A DNA stretch of 64,000 nt, from assembly GCF_030182585.1 (NCBI RefSeq), contig NZ_JARXOW010000001.1:1984001-2048000 (forward strand), in the 5' to 3' direction. The DNA comes from Pedobacter faecalis (GTDB lineage: Bacteria; Bacteroidota; Bacteroidia; Sphingobacteriales; Sphingobacteriaceae). The position numbers and the translations under genes were made by a program. Below, piece after piece: positions 14,649 through 24,108 of this stretch (position 1 is the stretch's first letter; every line of letters starts with the position of its first letter). Under the pieces are notes generated by a model, which saw nothing but the letters and a program-made list of their open reading frames with translations, did no database searches and was not told the DNA's origin.

Positions 14649-15230
14649 TTAGTGCTGCTTCCATTTCATTTCCGTTATATCCGTCGGGCCTTGATACTCA
14701 ATTTTACCATCATCATTTTTTTTGATTGAGCTGGATATATTTTGTGGTCAAACTCCCTAGGCGAATAGTCGACAGCAAAAGCACTATAGGCCATTTTGTG
14801 CTTATGCCAAGCGTAGTAGCGCATATAGATCATCCGCAGATAGTTTGTATTTTTAATCTGCTTTTTGCTGCTGCTTTTTCTTTTTCTCAACCAAGAGTTG
14901 CACAAGCTCGGGCTGCAGAGCCGAGTCTCTTGAGATCAGATCTTCTTAATAAATTTTCGTCTGCGGCCATCTCCTTAAGCCTATATAGCAAAGCCTGTCT
15001 TTGCGAAAATGGAGCACTTGACAATTCTCTACTAAAATGCACTAATAAGGTTCATATCGAAATGCACGATATTTTCAATATAGTTGGAAAAAGGATCCAC
15101 CTGCTCACAACCCTCTGGCAAATAAACATGAGTGTTTGTCCCTTCACCAGTAGAAAATCTTAGGATCGCCATATCAATATTTTGGATTAAGATCCCGAAG
15201 TTAACCATCAAAATACTGACGCATGCGGCA
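14649..15230 (-). pseudogene. Frameshifted, decayed gene at the right edge of the island
   Basis: Protein-like sequence continues along the minus strand but changes frame several times. Segments in order are 'VNFGILIQNIDMAILRFSTG'...'EGCEQVDPFSNYIENIV', then 'APFSQRQALLYRLKEMAADE', then 'LVEKKKKQQQKAD', then 'NYLRMIYMRYYAWHKHKMAY'...'FDHKIYPAQSKK', and finally 'DDGKIEYQGPTDITEMKWKQ' to a TAA at 14649-14651. At least three frameshifts or stops interrupt it. The family is not recognised. It marks the junction between the AT-rich island and GC-richer core genes. The 190 bp to its left (14459-14648) show nothing. Confidence 0.45.
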
Positions 15231-15237
15231 TCCCCCC

Positions 15238-15618
15238 TCACCTCAACACCGAACTCTTCAAATAATACTCCTGCCTCCCACTCTTCCTCACCACCCAGCC
15301 ATCCGTCTTCCTCCTCCTATAAAAAGTCCTCACGCCAATGCAAAGCATCTCCATCACCGCATCCCTGGTCAGCCATATCTCCTCCTGATCCGCTGCCGAA
15401 GCATCCAAAGCCGCCACCAGCTTCAACTGTCCCTTGCCAAGCCGGGCTAAACAATCTGAAACCTCCCTTTGCCAGGCCCGGAGCGCCTCCACATCCAGCC
15501 GCAGTTCATCGCGCAGCGAACCATGCAATTCCAGAAGCTGCCGCTGTCCCTTCAGCACCTTCCGCTGGTCAATAGCCAGCGCATGCAGCTGATCCAGCAC
15601 CTCCTCGTTATTTTCCAT
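15238..15618 (-). CDS. Small HTH/coiled-coil protein
   Basis: 126 residues. The N-terminal two thirds is a predicted coiled coil ('EVLDQLHALAIDQRKVLKGQ' ... 'RLGKGQLKLVAALDASA'). The last 45 residues form a helix-turn-helix of the excisionase/MerR-like type found in Bacteroidota accessory genes: 'IWLTRDAVMEMLCIGVRTFY' then 'RRRKTDGWVVRKSGRQEYYL'. This combination is common near mobile or accessory modules in the phylum and probably binds DNA. It follows the TetR gene in the same direction, 62 bp downstream, with a decayed gene behind it. The GC-rich codon use resembles the TetR gene. Confidence 0.7.
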   Translation of the reverse strand: MENNEEVLDQLHALAIDQRKVLKGQRQLLELHGSLRDELRLDVEALRAWQREVSDCLARLGKGQLKLVAALDASAADQEEIWLTRDAVMEMLCIGVRTFYRRRKTDGWVVRKSGRQEYYLKSSVLR

Positions 15619-15680
15619 GAAAATTTGTTAGAATGTCCGCCCCCCAAAAAGGCGGACTTAGCAGAAACCAGCCAAATACT

Positions 15681-16934
15681 TTAGGCTCCAGTCCCCTCAG
15701 CCAAGAGCGCCAACTTTTCATCAATCCATTCCAGCAGCGAAGCATCCACCGAAGGCCGGTATCTATTATACCGCAGCTCCGTCATCAATTCCGCACGAGC
15801 AATCTGCTCCCACTGCTCCCGCAGCACCCTAACGCGATCAGCTACATCCAACCCAGCGACCAAGCCCTGCAAATACTCTACATAATAGGCCGCAAAGCGC
15901 ACACTATTGAAACCCAAGCCCACCAAATAAAGCCTCAATAAGCTGTCTACATCAATCGCCTCCACACCAAAGCCACGTTCACCAAACCCATCCTCTACGA
16001 GGCGAACCAAGGCCTCATTATACACGATCAGATAATGGTAGTCACTCCAACGAACATCTGCGTTTACTTTAAACTTCCGGAAAGGAATACCCGCCAGGTT
16101 AACCAGCTCCGGAGATGCACCCGCCCCGCGTAAACTATAGTTGATCCGGCTCCACATATCCCAATACAACGGAAACTGCGACTCGATCTCTGATGCCGGT
16201 ACTACCGCACCAGGATTTAACACCTCATCCCCAGACCCAGCCACAACGAAGCCATCACCTTCACCAACTGCCTCCCATGCCCAGCCCAAAATCTGCTCTA
16301 TAGTTTTGTTCAATACTTCAAACTCTCTATCATTGTTGATATCTATACCACTTACTGTACTGCCGTTATTATGTGCGTGAAGCACTAAACCATAGCAGCC
16401 ATACAACACCACAGCAAGCACAGACTTAAAGCTCACATCCGTTCCGGCGAAGTACTTGTCTGTCAAAGCCAACAGCCGACGAGCCTCCAACTCCCTTTTA
16501 TCAGACACCGCACGCATCAACTTATCTTTAACTGTCATTTGCCGCGCTATCAACACCTGCATCTCCGGATCCTCCCAAAACACTTTCAAATTATCCTGCA
16601 TCAGCCGCACAAACAAGTCCTTCAATCCCGCCGCATCAACATCCAAACCCGCGCCAGCCGAAACACCAGAACCAACCGCAGCCCCCGAAACCTCACCAAC
16701 CCCCTCAAACAACAACCGCCAATGATCCTTCCCTTCTACATAAGTCTGCATCAATGCCCTAAAAGACCCGAAAGCCTGGTTCACCGCCGTAGGCGCCCTT
16801 CCAGCTTCCCGCCCAATGGCACTCGCATTCAACGCCTCAAACCCTTTTTCTTTCACTATTCTCGATGCTGCTTCAAGCAGCAGAGCCTTCGTTCTATCTT
16901 TATCTCTCACTTTGTTTAATTTTTTTCTTGTCAC
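15681..16934 (-). CDS. Long TetR/AcrR-family regulator with extra C-terminal domain
   Basis: 417 residues, about twice the usual TetR length. Residues 1-65 form the TetR DNA-binding domain: 'TKALLLEAASRIVKEKGFEA' then 'NASAIGREAGRAPTAVNQAF' and 'GSFRALMQTYVEG'. A helical ligand-binding domain follows to about residue 235 ('VLAVVLYGCYGLVLHAHNNG'). The last ~180 residues ('QFPLYWDMWSRINYSLRGAG' ... 'ELRYNRYRPSVDASLLEWID') form an additional helical region that I do not recognise. Glycine-rich linkers ('AVGSGVSAGAGLD', 'VGEGDGFVVAGSGDE') separate the parts. It begins 11 bp after the alpha-oxoamine synthase stop, so the two form an operon. Confidence 0.75.
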   Translation of the reverse strand: MTRKKLNKVRDKDRTKALLLEAASRIVKEKGFEALNASAIGREAGRAPTAVNQAFGSFRALMQTYVEGKDHWRLLFEGVGEVSGAAVGSGVSAGAGLDVDAAGLKDLFVRLMQDNLKVFWEDPEMQVLIARQMTVKDKLMRAVSDKRELEARRLLALTDKYFAGTDVSFKSVLAVVLYGCYGLVLHAHNNGSTVSGIDINNDREFEVLNKTIEQILGWAWEAVGEGDGFVVAGSGDEVLNPGAVVPASEIESQFPLYWDMWSRINYSLRGAGASPELVNLAGIPFRKFKVNADVRWSDYHYLIVYNEALVRLVEDGFGERGFGVEAIDVDSLLRLYLVGLGFNSVRFAAYYVEYLQGLVAGLDVADRVRVLREQWEQIARAELMTELRYNRYRPSVDASLLEWIDEKLALLAEGTGA

Positions 16935-16945
16935 AGTAAATAACC

Positions 16946-18208
16946 CTATTCAAAATTCTTAATCTGCGCTTTCACCTTTACCCACTCCCAGGCATTCAGC
17001 ACCTTGTCCAGATGCTCCTGCGTATGCGTAGCCATCACGCTCATCCGTATCCGCGCATCCTTTTTGGATACCGCGGGGTAGCCAACCTGGTTCGCATAAA
17101 CCCCCGCCTCCATAAGCAACCGGCACACCTCAGCATTGACACCAGCATTGCCTGTCAACACCGGCACTATAGCCGAAGCAGAATTACCCGTATTCAAACC
17201 CAGCTCATTCAGTCCCTTTTTCAGATAATCAATATTCCGCCAAAGCCTTTTCCTCCACTGTGGCTCTTCGTCTATCAGATCAATAGCTTTCAGGATACAA
17301 GCAGAAGCCGGAGTACCAGACACCGAGAAGATATGCTGACGAGCATGGAACTTCAGGTAATTAATCATCGCGCGACTTCCCACCACATATCCACCCAAAT
17401 GCGCAAATGTCTTGCTGAATGTGCCCGTAATCAGGTCAACATCGTTATAAGCATTATGCTGCTCCAGAACACCGCGACCAGTCTCTCCAACCACGCCCAC
17501 ACCATGCGCATCATCCATAGCCAGCAAAGCACCAAACTCCTTGCATAAAGCCACAATCTCAGACAGCGGTGCCAGGTCTGCGGGCTGGCTGTACACTCCG
17601 TCAACCACCACCATAATCGTTCTGAACTTACCAACCGCCTCCTTAAGCAGCTTCCGCAAATGCTCCATGTTATTGTGCAGAAACCGCCGAACATTCGTGC
17701 CTGAAAACCCATCATACATGCTCGCATGAACACTCATATCCGCAATCACCAGATCCGATTTCTTCATTACGGCATGCATCGTCGATACATTCGCTGTATA
17801 CCCGGTCGTAAACAATAAAGCAGCCTCTCGTTTAAAAAACGCTGCGATCTTTTCTTCGATCAGCCGGTGATAAGTCATGTGGCCGCCGATAGCCGGGCTG
17901 GCCGCGGCGCCAACGCCGTACCTAACAATCGCATCAATAGCCGTCTGCTTCAGAGCCGCGTGCTGCGCGAAGCCCAGGTAGTCGTTAAATACCATGGCTA
18001 CATAAGTTTTACCGGAACTGCCAGGCAGGTTAAGCTCAACTTCGGGTGCGCAGCCATTCAAAGATTCCTGCCTGTAGTTCCAGTGCCCTCGGCTATTCCA
18101 ATCATCAATATAATTTTCAAATTCTTTGGCCTTTTCATAAGGCCCATGTCCCTCTATATCTTCAAAATCCTTGAAGCTTGCATTACGATAATCAATCGTG
18201 CTCATCAT
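16946..18208 (-). CDS. Alpha-oxoamine synthase family PLP enzyme (serine palmitoyltransferase/BioF-like)
   Basis: 420 residues of fold-type I PLP enzyme. Family marks: 'NDYLGFAQHAALKQTAIDAI' and 'YGVGAAASPAIGGHMTYHRL' (glycine-rich substrate region), 'FTTGYTANVS', 'ADMSVHASMYDG' (His stacking on PLP), 'MDDAHGVGVVG' (Asp that contacts the pyridine nitrogen), and 'ITGTFSKTFAHLGGY' with the Schiff-base lysine. Members condense an amino acid with an acyl-CoA; Sphingobacteriaceae use one for sphingolipid base synthesis. The N-terminal extension and the 'AAASPAIGG' variant (rather than the more usual AGSR-type loop) suggest a specialised paralogue, so substrate is not assigned. Likely first gene of an operon with the TetR gene. 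Confidence 0.85.
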   Translation of the reverse strand: MMSTIDYRNASFKDFEDIEGHGPYEKAKEFENYIDDWNSRGHWNYRQESLNGCAPEVELNLPGSSGKTYVAMVFNDYLGFAQHAALKQTAIDAIVRYGVGAAASPAIGGHMTYHRLIEEKIAAFFKREAALLFTTGYTANVSTMHAVMKKSDLVIADMSVHASMYDGFSGTNVRRFLHNNMEHLRKLLKEAVGKFRTIMVVVDGVYSQPADLAPLSEIVALCKEFGALLAMDDAHGVGVVGETGRGVLEQHNAYNDVDLITGTFSKTFAHLGGYVVGSRAMINYLKFHARQHIFSVSGTPASACILKAIDLIDEEPQWRKRLWRNIDYLKKGLNELGLNTGNSASAIVPVLTGNAGVNAEVCRLLMEAGVYANQVGYPAVSKKDARIRMSVMATHTQEHLDKVLNAWEWVKVKAQIKNFE

Positions 18209-18339
18209 TATTATTTATTTACGTTAATAAGTTAGTGATGCAAATATTGATCGTAATTTGAGTTTTCGTTTTTCATTAAGGGACATATTTTTAATTTATT
18301 AATTACACATTAAATAAGCATCACCAGCGACCTAATAGC

Positions 18340-18455
18340 TCATGCCGATCCAAAAGGAATGACTACGTATAACCGAATGCGATACTCGCCCTGCTCATCG
18401 TTATCAGCGTTCGGAGAAAGCAGATCCGCGTAAGCATAGCGACTGATCAAAATGC
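18340..18455 (-). pseudogene. C-terminal remnant of an outer-membrane-type protein in an otherwise empty gap
   Basis: The gap 18209-18789 has no intact gene. The minus strand around 18455-18340 reads 'SRYAYADLLSPNADNDEQGE' then 'YRIRLYVVIPFGSA' to a TGA at 18340-18342, with the alternating strand pattern of a final beta-barrel strand, but no start or upstream open frame. Around 18540-18760 further short minus-strand stretches look coding but are broken by stops ('LLLFCTAAKTDYIIQDVKG'). I interpret the gap as decayed gene sequence. Confidence 0.3.
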
Positions 18456-18789
18456 CCTACATCGGTCTGCTAAATCGCTTACTTAGTCAATCATGAGTTG
18501 AAGGATAATAGCATATTGTCCGGATCAATGCTTTATCTTTCAAAGCGACAAGCATATCCCTCCTTCAATTAATTGCAATGTTCTTGTAAGAGTTCGACCT
18601 GCTGCCAAGAAAATCTGGTACACGGTCTTAGTAGCTTTTTCGCCAAACCACTTACAAAGCATCTTTTTGCCTTCGCCCCTTGACATCCTGAATAATGTAA
18701 TCGGTTTTGGCTGCTGTGCAAAACAAAAGCAATATTATAATTACAGATGACTGTAAAATTATATTGTTATTTTCTTGATTTTGAATATA

Positions 18790-21426
18790 TTATTCCACTT
18801 CAGGCCAAGTCTTAGCGCCCGCCTTCATTCTTTCATAATTCATCTTAATATCTTCAGCATCGGGATTACCCGCAACTGCTTTCTCTTGCCATAACAATGC
18901 CTCTGATGTTCGACCTAATTTATAAAGTAAGTTGGCAAATGTATCTGTAGCAGCAGCCTTATCTATTGGATCATGCTCAGTGTCTATGCCCTTCTTTGCC
19001 CAGATCAAGGCCTTTTCTAAAGCATACTTTTCCTTGGCACTATTGAAAATCTCCCATGCCCAAGCGTTATATCTACCCTTATTATATGCTTCATCATACA
19101 TAGTAGCGGCATCTATTAGATTTCTCAAAACAATCAGCTGCCCAGGCGCTAACCGCCTTAGATAGTAATCTACACACATTGACCGAATTACTTCACAATC
19201 AAGAGGTTTACTACTGGTTATCAGTTTTTCAATTTCTTCCCAATTTGGAGAATCTCCTAAATACGTAATGATAAGGTCCTTAAAAAGGATATTTTGGAAT
19301 TTGTGGCTTATCGCCGCGAACTGAGTACTACCCAGATTCTTAGAAAGCCATTTTCTTATTATCAAGAAACCAGGGTCACTTATGCTATTGGTGAATTGCT
19401 CTATGAAGTTTATTTTACTTTCATATTCCGAACTATCAAGACTGTTTATGTAATGATTAGCAATGTTTCTTGCATTAACGGTATCCTTTTGACTTTTTGC
19501 CATAAGGCAGAGATTGCGCAAAAAGCTCATATCTCTTTTGCCCTTATTGTATTCATCAAGCCGGACGTTGTAGTCCGTATTTGTCGGAATAGCAACTATC
19601 GCGGAAAAACCTTTCGTAGCACCCTTAAAATTTTTGGTAATCGGCCAAAGCGTAGAGTGGATTTCTCTGATTTTATCTATTGGTAACTTGATTACCTCAC
19701 GATCATAAGTTATAAGTCCATTTTGTTCCGTTTCCACGTCAAACGGCTGAGTGTAGATACTAGCTGTCAAACCCTGTGCTTCAAATTTTCTCAATGAATC
19801 AACCATGTTAGCATATTGTTTCTGCAAAATAGCAGGTGTTACAACCCCATCATACCCCCAGCCTGCTTTCAAGTCATCCCATAGATGCCCTTCTATAGGC
19901 ACACCGATACCACCAAATTCTCCGAGGACTGCTGCTTTACCTTTTTCAAACTTAATGTGACCAGGGTTTGGATAAGCATGCACATCAGTCATGTCGGCCC
20001 CAACCCACGCATTTGGACTAGGGCTTTTCAGTTTGTCATTTACATAGAGCATTTCACCACTATGACCATTCACAAGTCTTGTAGGATCAAGGATCTTCAA
20101 CTCCTTTGTTAGTCGCTCCTGATCATACTGGCCCCACTTTTCATTGAACAATACCCAAGTGATTATGCTGGGATGGTTATAAAGCTGAGCAACGTTTTTT
20201 CTAACTTCCTTCTCAAATTGAGCTTTCTGCCCCGCAGTTATGAACCCCGGGTTTACCATATCCTGCCACACTAACATTCCAAGTTTATCTGCATGGTAAT
20301 ACCATCTCGCAGGTTCTACTTTGATATGCTTCCTAATAGTATTGAAACCCATAGCTTTATTGGCCATAATATCAAACGCAAGAGCTTCATCAGTTGGTGC
20401 CGTATACAATCCGTCCGGCCAAAAGCCCTGATCAAGTGTCCCTAGGTTATATGTATATTTACCATTAAGATAAATTCGGTCAATTCCCTTTGGATCCTTT
20501 TTAATTTCCACTTTTCGCATTCCGAAGTAGGATTTAACTTTATCTTCGCCCAAAGTTATTTCTAACTCATACAGAAAAGGATCATCCGGACTCCATAACT
20601 TCGCATTTTTTATAGGAATCTCAATCATCTTGTTAGCATCGTTCCGAGGCATTAAAGCAACCTCCTTCGTAGTGTCAAAAACTCTTATGCTCACATTCTC
20701 TGAACTATTAGAATTCACCACGATATTCAATACGCCCCTTTCGACATCCGGGGTTATCTTCAAACTTTCAACATATTTATCCGGAACAGTTTCTAACCAT
20801 ACAGTTTGCCAAATCCCGCTGCTTGAAGTATACATTATTCCCTGAGGTTTTAATGCTTGTTTACCATGCGGGTTGCTGGGACCCTGATCACTGGGATCCC
20901 AAACTTTTATTACTAGCTCATTATCATCTGACGTCAATGCGCTCGTCACATCAAATGAGAAGCTCTGGTATCCCCCAACATGCTTACCAATTTCCTTCCC
21001 ATTTAAATATATCGTTGCTTCAAAATCCACTGCTCCAAAATTGAGCATCACTCTCTCTTTTGGCTTTAATTTCGGTTTGGAAATGTTTCGCTTATACCAG
21101 AGCGCCTCGTCCGGTTTGAGGAATCTTTGCACACCTGAAAGAGAAGATTCAATAGGATATGGGACTAGTATCTTATTTACATATTTCATTGGCTTTTCAG
21201 CATTTTTTGCTGTAATTGCGTATTCCCATATCCCATTTAGGTTTTGCCATCGCTTCCGCACTAATTGCGGACGAGGATATTCAGGCAACGGGCTTTCTGC
21301 ATTTACCTGTTTCGTCCAGCGAGTTGGTATCGAGATCGTCATTGGTTTCCAATTTTGCGCTTGACTGTCAGATTGAATGCAAAAAGGCATAGCTAACGCT
21401 AGAAGCGCTTTTGTAAGTACTTTCAT
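18790..21426 (-). CDS. Glycoside hydrolase family 2 protein with C-terminal TPR-like region
   Basis: 878 residues, exported (signal peptide 'LTKALLALAMPFCIQSDSQA'). GH2 plan: jelly-roll sugar-binding domain ('LVRKRWQNLNGIWEYAI', 'ESSLSGVQRFLKPDEALWYK'), immunoglobulin-like domain, then the TIM barrel with the acid/base Glu in 'WVLFNEKWGQYDQERL' (about residue 430) and the nucleophile Glu in 'AAVLGEFGGIGVP' (about residue 505). The C-terminal ~280 residues are helical and end in a tetratricopeptide-like unit ('FANLLYKLGRTSEALLWQEK'), which is not standard for GH2. Last gene of the SusC/SusD/S9 locus; it should hydrolyse a glycan in the periplasm. Linkage specificity cannot be read. Confidence 0.85.
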   Translation of the reverse strand: MKVLTKALLALAMPFCIQSDSQAQNWKPMTISIPTRWTKQVNAESPLPEYPRPQLVRKRWQNLNGIWEYAITAKNAEKPMKYVNKILVPYPIESSLSGVQRFLKPDEALWYKRNISKPKLKPKERVMLNFGAVDFEATIYLNGKEIGKHVGGYQSFSFDVTSALTSDDNELVIKVWDPSDQGPSNPHGKQALKPQGIMYTSSSGIWQTVWLETVPDKYVESLKITPDVERGVLNIVVNSNSSENVSIRVFDTTKEVALMPRNDANKMIEIPIKNAKLWSPDDPFLYELEITLGEDKVKSYFGMRKVEIKKDPKGIDRIYLNGKYTYNLGTLDQGFWPDGLYTAPTDEALAFDIMANKAMGFNTIRKHIKVEPARWYYHADKLGMLVWQDMVNPGFITAGQKAQFEKEVRKNVAQLYNHPSIITWVLFNEKWGQYDQERLTKELKILDPTRLVNGHSGEMLYVNDKLKSPSPNAWVGADMTDVHAYPNPGHIKFEKGKAAVLGEFGGIGVPIEGHLWDDLKAGWGYDGVVTPAILQKQYANMVDSLRKFEAQGLTASIYTQPFDVETEQNGLITYDREVIKLPIDKIREIHSTLWPITKNFKGATKGFSAIVAIPTNTDYNVRLDEYNKGKRDMSFLRNLCLMAKSQKDTVNARNIANHYINSLDSSEYESKINFIEQFTNSISDPGFLIIRKWLSKNLGSTQFAAISHKFQNILFKDLIITYLGDSPNWEEIEKLITSSKPLDCEVIRSMCVDYYLRRLAPGQLIVLRNLIDAATMYDEAYNKGRYNAWAWEIFNSAKEKYALEKALIWAKKGIDTEHDPIDKAAATDTFANLLYKLGRTSEALLWQEKAVAGNPDAEDIKMNYERMKAGAKTWPEVE

Positions 21427-21481
21427 TTTGCGATTTTGTAAAATTATAGTGAGTATTCTGTTTATTAATTCAGGTAAACAA

Positions 21482-24103
21482 CTATTGAGATACCAAACTT
21501 ATTGGCTTATATTTTGAGGGTAGGTCTTGCGTCATCCACCCAGGTGCTTCCGAGCCTTTCAGATAATGGTCAAAAAACTGTTGCTGGCGTATAGTAAAAT
21601 CCAGATTATTTTTTTCTGAAGTTAGAATATGCCCTTCACCTTCATATTCAAGCAGCCAAACAGGTTTCATAAGACGTCTTAAAGCGGTAAACATTTCTAT
21701 TGCCTGAGGAAACGGCACATTATCGTCACCTTTGTTATGCATTAATAGCAAAGGAGTAACAATTCGATTAGCCTGTAATACTGGTGAATTAGCCATATAC
21801 ATACTTTGCCAATCCCACAAGCTAGCCCCAAAATTTGCCTGGCCTCTTTCATTGTAAGTATTTTGAGCACTTAGCCCAAAAGCCAAGCTTCCAAAATGAC
21901 TTATCACATCACTAACTCCCGCAGATGCTTGGGCAGCCTTAAATATATCAGAATTAGCAACAATTAAATTTGTTTCATAACCACCAAAGCTATGGCCTTG
22001 AAGGCCCATGTTATTGATGTCAAACCATTTATTGGTTTTCAAATAGTCTACTGCACCTAAAACACTACGAAGCGTTCCCAGTTTAATATCACCTAATCTT
22101 TCATTTAGTATATCAGGTACTACTACAATATATCCGTTACTAACATACCACGGAATCTGTAGATCCCCTTCACTTAAAAGTGGAGGTTTGAACAAATTCA
22201 ATTCCTGATGCCTTGTTTGATAGTAATGGAAAATTATCGGATACGTTTTATCCGGATCAAAAACTTCTGGTTTATAAACTATCGCCTTATTCGTTTCCCC
22301 ATTATTCATAGTGTAAGTGATGAGTTCAGAAGACAACCAATTATATTTTTGCTCTGGACAAATACTGGTTATTATTCGTGGGATGCCTAGGCCTTTGGAA
22401 ATTAGGAGATTTGGACTAGTACTAGCGCTTTGTTTGGTAAAAATATAAATATCCCTCTTTCTCGCTTTCAGAACTGGAAAATTAACAATATCCTCAGCAT
22501 AAAGATTATTATCACAAAAGTGTATTTCCGGATCTTTTCGTTTACTCAATTGTGTCGTGGACAGACCATTGTACATGTTTTTTAAATTAGTACAACTCAT
22601 CACGATTTCACTTCCGTCGACATAGGTAACACTATTAGTACCAAAGTTTGCAAGTAAGAATTTCAACCCCACCTTCCTACCATATCCATTAGTTAAATTA
22701 ATAGGTTCACTTTTGCCTTCAGGGTCAATCTGCCATATGTCAAATTTGTCGTATATTAAAAAATATTTATCGTTCTTAGTCCAAAAAATGCGATCATAAA
22801 AGCGATAGCGTTTGGAAATACCAACAACCTGACAGACATCGGAGTTCAAGTCAATATTCTTTGTTGTATTGGCCAGTTTATCACGTGCTATATCATAAGT
22901 GTAAAAATCTCTTCTGGTCGTATCAGTTCCTATCACGAATTTCCCAGTCGGAGAGATTTCCCAAACAGCTGATCTCAACTCAGGTACGTTTGGAACAAAC
23001 TCTTTCAATATTCCTGTTCTATAATTATATAATTTGTATACAGGTGTTTTTCGCACATCATAATATGCCTCAGTCCAATTTGTCGCTTTCCTCAGTAAAA
23101 CACAATCATCCCCTATCACCCCCCGCTGCTCAAAGCCGTCCTCATTTACTATTTGCAATTGTTTGCCACCATGTGTTGAAATTGCGGCAACGAATTTATC
23201 GTCAAATTTTTCATATTTTGGTTGGCTATATTTTATAAACTCATATTTATAACTCCAGATATTAACCGAGCTGGTTGTTATATCAGAGTCTGCTGAAATA
23301 ATTTGCCGATAATAAGCAGGTTTAGACTCTGCAGCAACTGTAAAAAACAGGTAACTTCCGTCAGGTGAGAATTGAAACTCATTATCAATGAACTTATACT
23401 TTCCATCTAAAGAAGGATCTTTTTCATCGCATAACATTTTTGCTGAAGGCAAACCTCGATCGTAAAAGAAGATGGCTTTCACACCCGTGTGTTCACCAAC
23501 AAATGCTACTCCTGCAGTTCGTGGGTCGGGCTTTACTGCGGAAAGCTTTCCCGTATAAACCACTCTACGGAATCCAGTCTTTAAATCATAATGGATTAAC
23601 GAATCCTTATATTGGAGAAATATTGTACTATTTCTTGAAATCCAAAACGCATTTGCCTTACAAATGTATTTTTCAACTCGATCAGTACTTACCAATATTA
23701 TACTGTCGTTTTTATTTTGGATAAGAATAAGGTTATCGTCTGTTAGCGCCGAATTCTTAACATTTTTAAATATTCGAATACGCCCATCGAGTATACCGTA
23801 AGTTCCAATTTTATCAATACCAACTTTAAACGCGACATCGTTTCCGGACCCAAGAAATGATTCTGGGTAAAAAGGCATAGCATTAGGGATAGTTTTCAGT
23901 ATTCGACCGTTATTATCGACGATATTGAAAATCGATCCTGACTTATCATTTGTTATATAATTCCAGATATATTTACCGTTATCTGATATGCCATACCCCG
24001 CTAACTTCTGCCAGTCGTGATGACTATTATTATCCAATTTACGTTTCTGCCCGAGTGATACCTGAATCGACAGACAAAACAAAACAATAAAATAAATTTT
24101 CAT
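21482..24103 (-). CDS. S9 family (prolyl oligopeptidase-type) peptidase
   Basis: 873 residues with signal peptide ('MKIYFIVLFCLSIQVSLGQ'). The N-terminal ~600 residues form a beta-propeller-like region with repeated 'FSPDGSYLFF'-type blades. The C-terminal alpha/beta-hydrolase has the nucleophile in 'GLQGHSFGGYETNL' (Ser near 704), the Asp in 'HNKGDDNVPFPQAIEMF' (near 793) and the His in 'YEGEGHILTSEK' (near 821). Exported S9 peptidases commonly accompany SusC/SusD pairs in Pedobacter-like bacteria and may process glycopeptides or imported peptides. It begins 5 bp after the SusD stop, so it is in the same operon. Confidence 0.88.
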   Translation of the reverse strand: MKIYFIVLFCLSIQVSLGQKRKLDNNSHHDWQKLAGYGISDNGKYIWNYITNDKSGSIFNIVDNNGRILKTIPNAMPFYPESFLGSGNDVAFKVGIDKIGTYGILDGRIRIFKNVKNSALTDDNLILIQNKNDSIILVSTDRVEKYICKANAFWISRNSTIFLQYKDSLIHYDLKTGFRRVVYTGKLSAVKPDPRTAGVAFVGEHTGVKAIFFYDRGLPSAKMLCDEKDPSLDGKYKFIDNEFQFSPDGSYLFFTVAAESKPAYYRQIISADSDITTSSVNIWSYKYEFIKYSQPKYEKFDDKFVAAISTHGGKQLQIVNEDGFEQRGVIGDDCVLLRKATNWTEAYYDVRKTPVYKLYNYRTGILKEFVPNVPELRSAVWEISPTGKFVIGTDTTRRDFYTYDIARDKLANTTKNIDLNSDVCQVVGISKRYRFYDRIFWTKNDKYFLIYDKFDIWQIDPEGKSEPINLTNGYGRKVGLKFLLANFGTNSVTYVDGSEIVMSCTNLKNMYNGLSTTQLSKRKDPEIHFCDNNLYAEDIVNFPVLKARKRDIYIFTKQSASTSPNLLISKGLGIPRIITSICPEQKYNWLSSELITYTMNNGETNKAIVYKPEVFDPDKTYPIIFHYYQTRHQELNLFKPPLLSEGDLQIPWYVSNGYIVVVPDILNERLGDIKLGTLRSVLGAVDYLKTNKWFDINNMGLQGHSFGGYETNLIVANSDIFKAAQASAGVSDVISHFGSLAFGLSAQNTYNERGQANFGASLWDWQSMYMANSPVLQANRIVTPLLLMHNKGDDNVPFPQAIEMFTALRRLMKPVWLLEYEGEGHILTSEKNNLDFTIRQQQFFDHYLKGSEAPGWMTQDLPSKYKPISLVSQ

Positions 24104-24108
24104 TTGTA

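Noticed and set aside
15132..16919. Long plus-strand frames opposite the HTH and TetR genes
   Set aside because: Ser/Pro/His-rich translations typical of GC-biased antisense frames; the minus-strand genes are recognisable.
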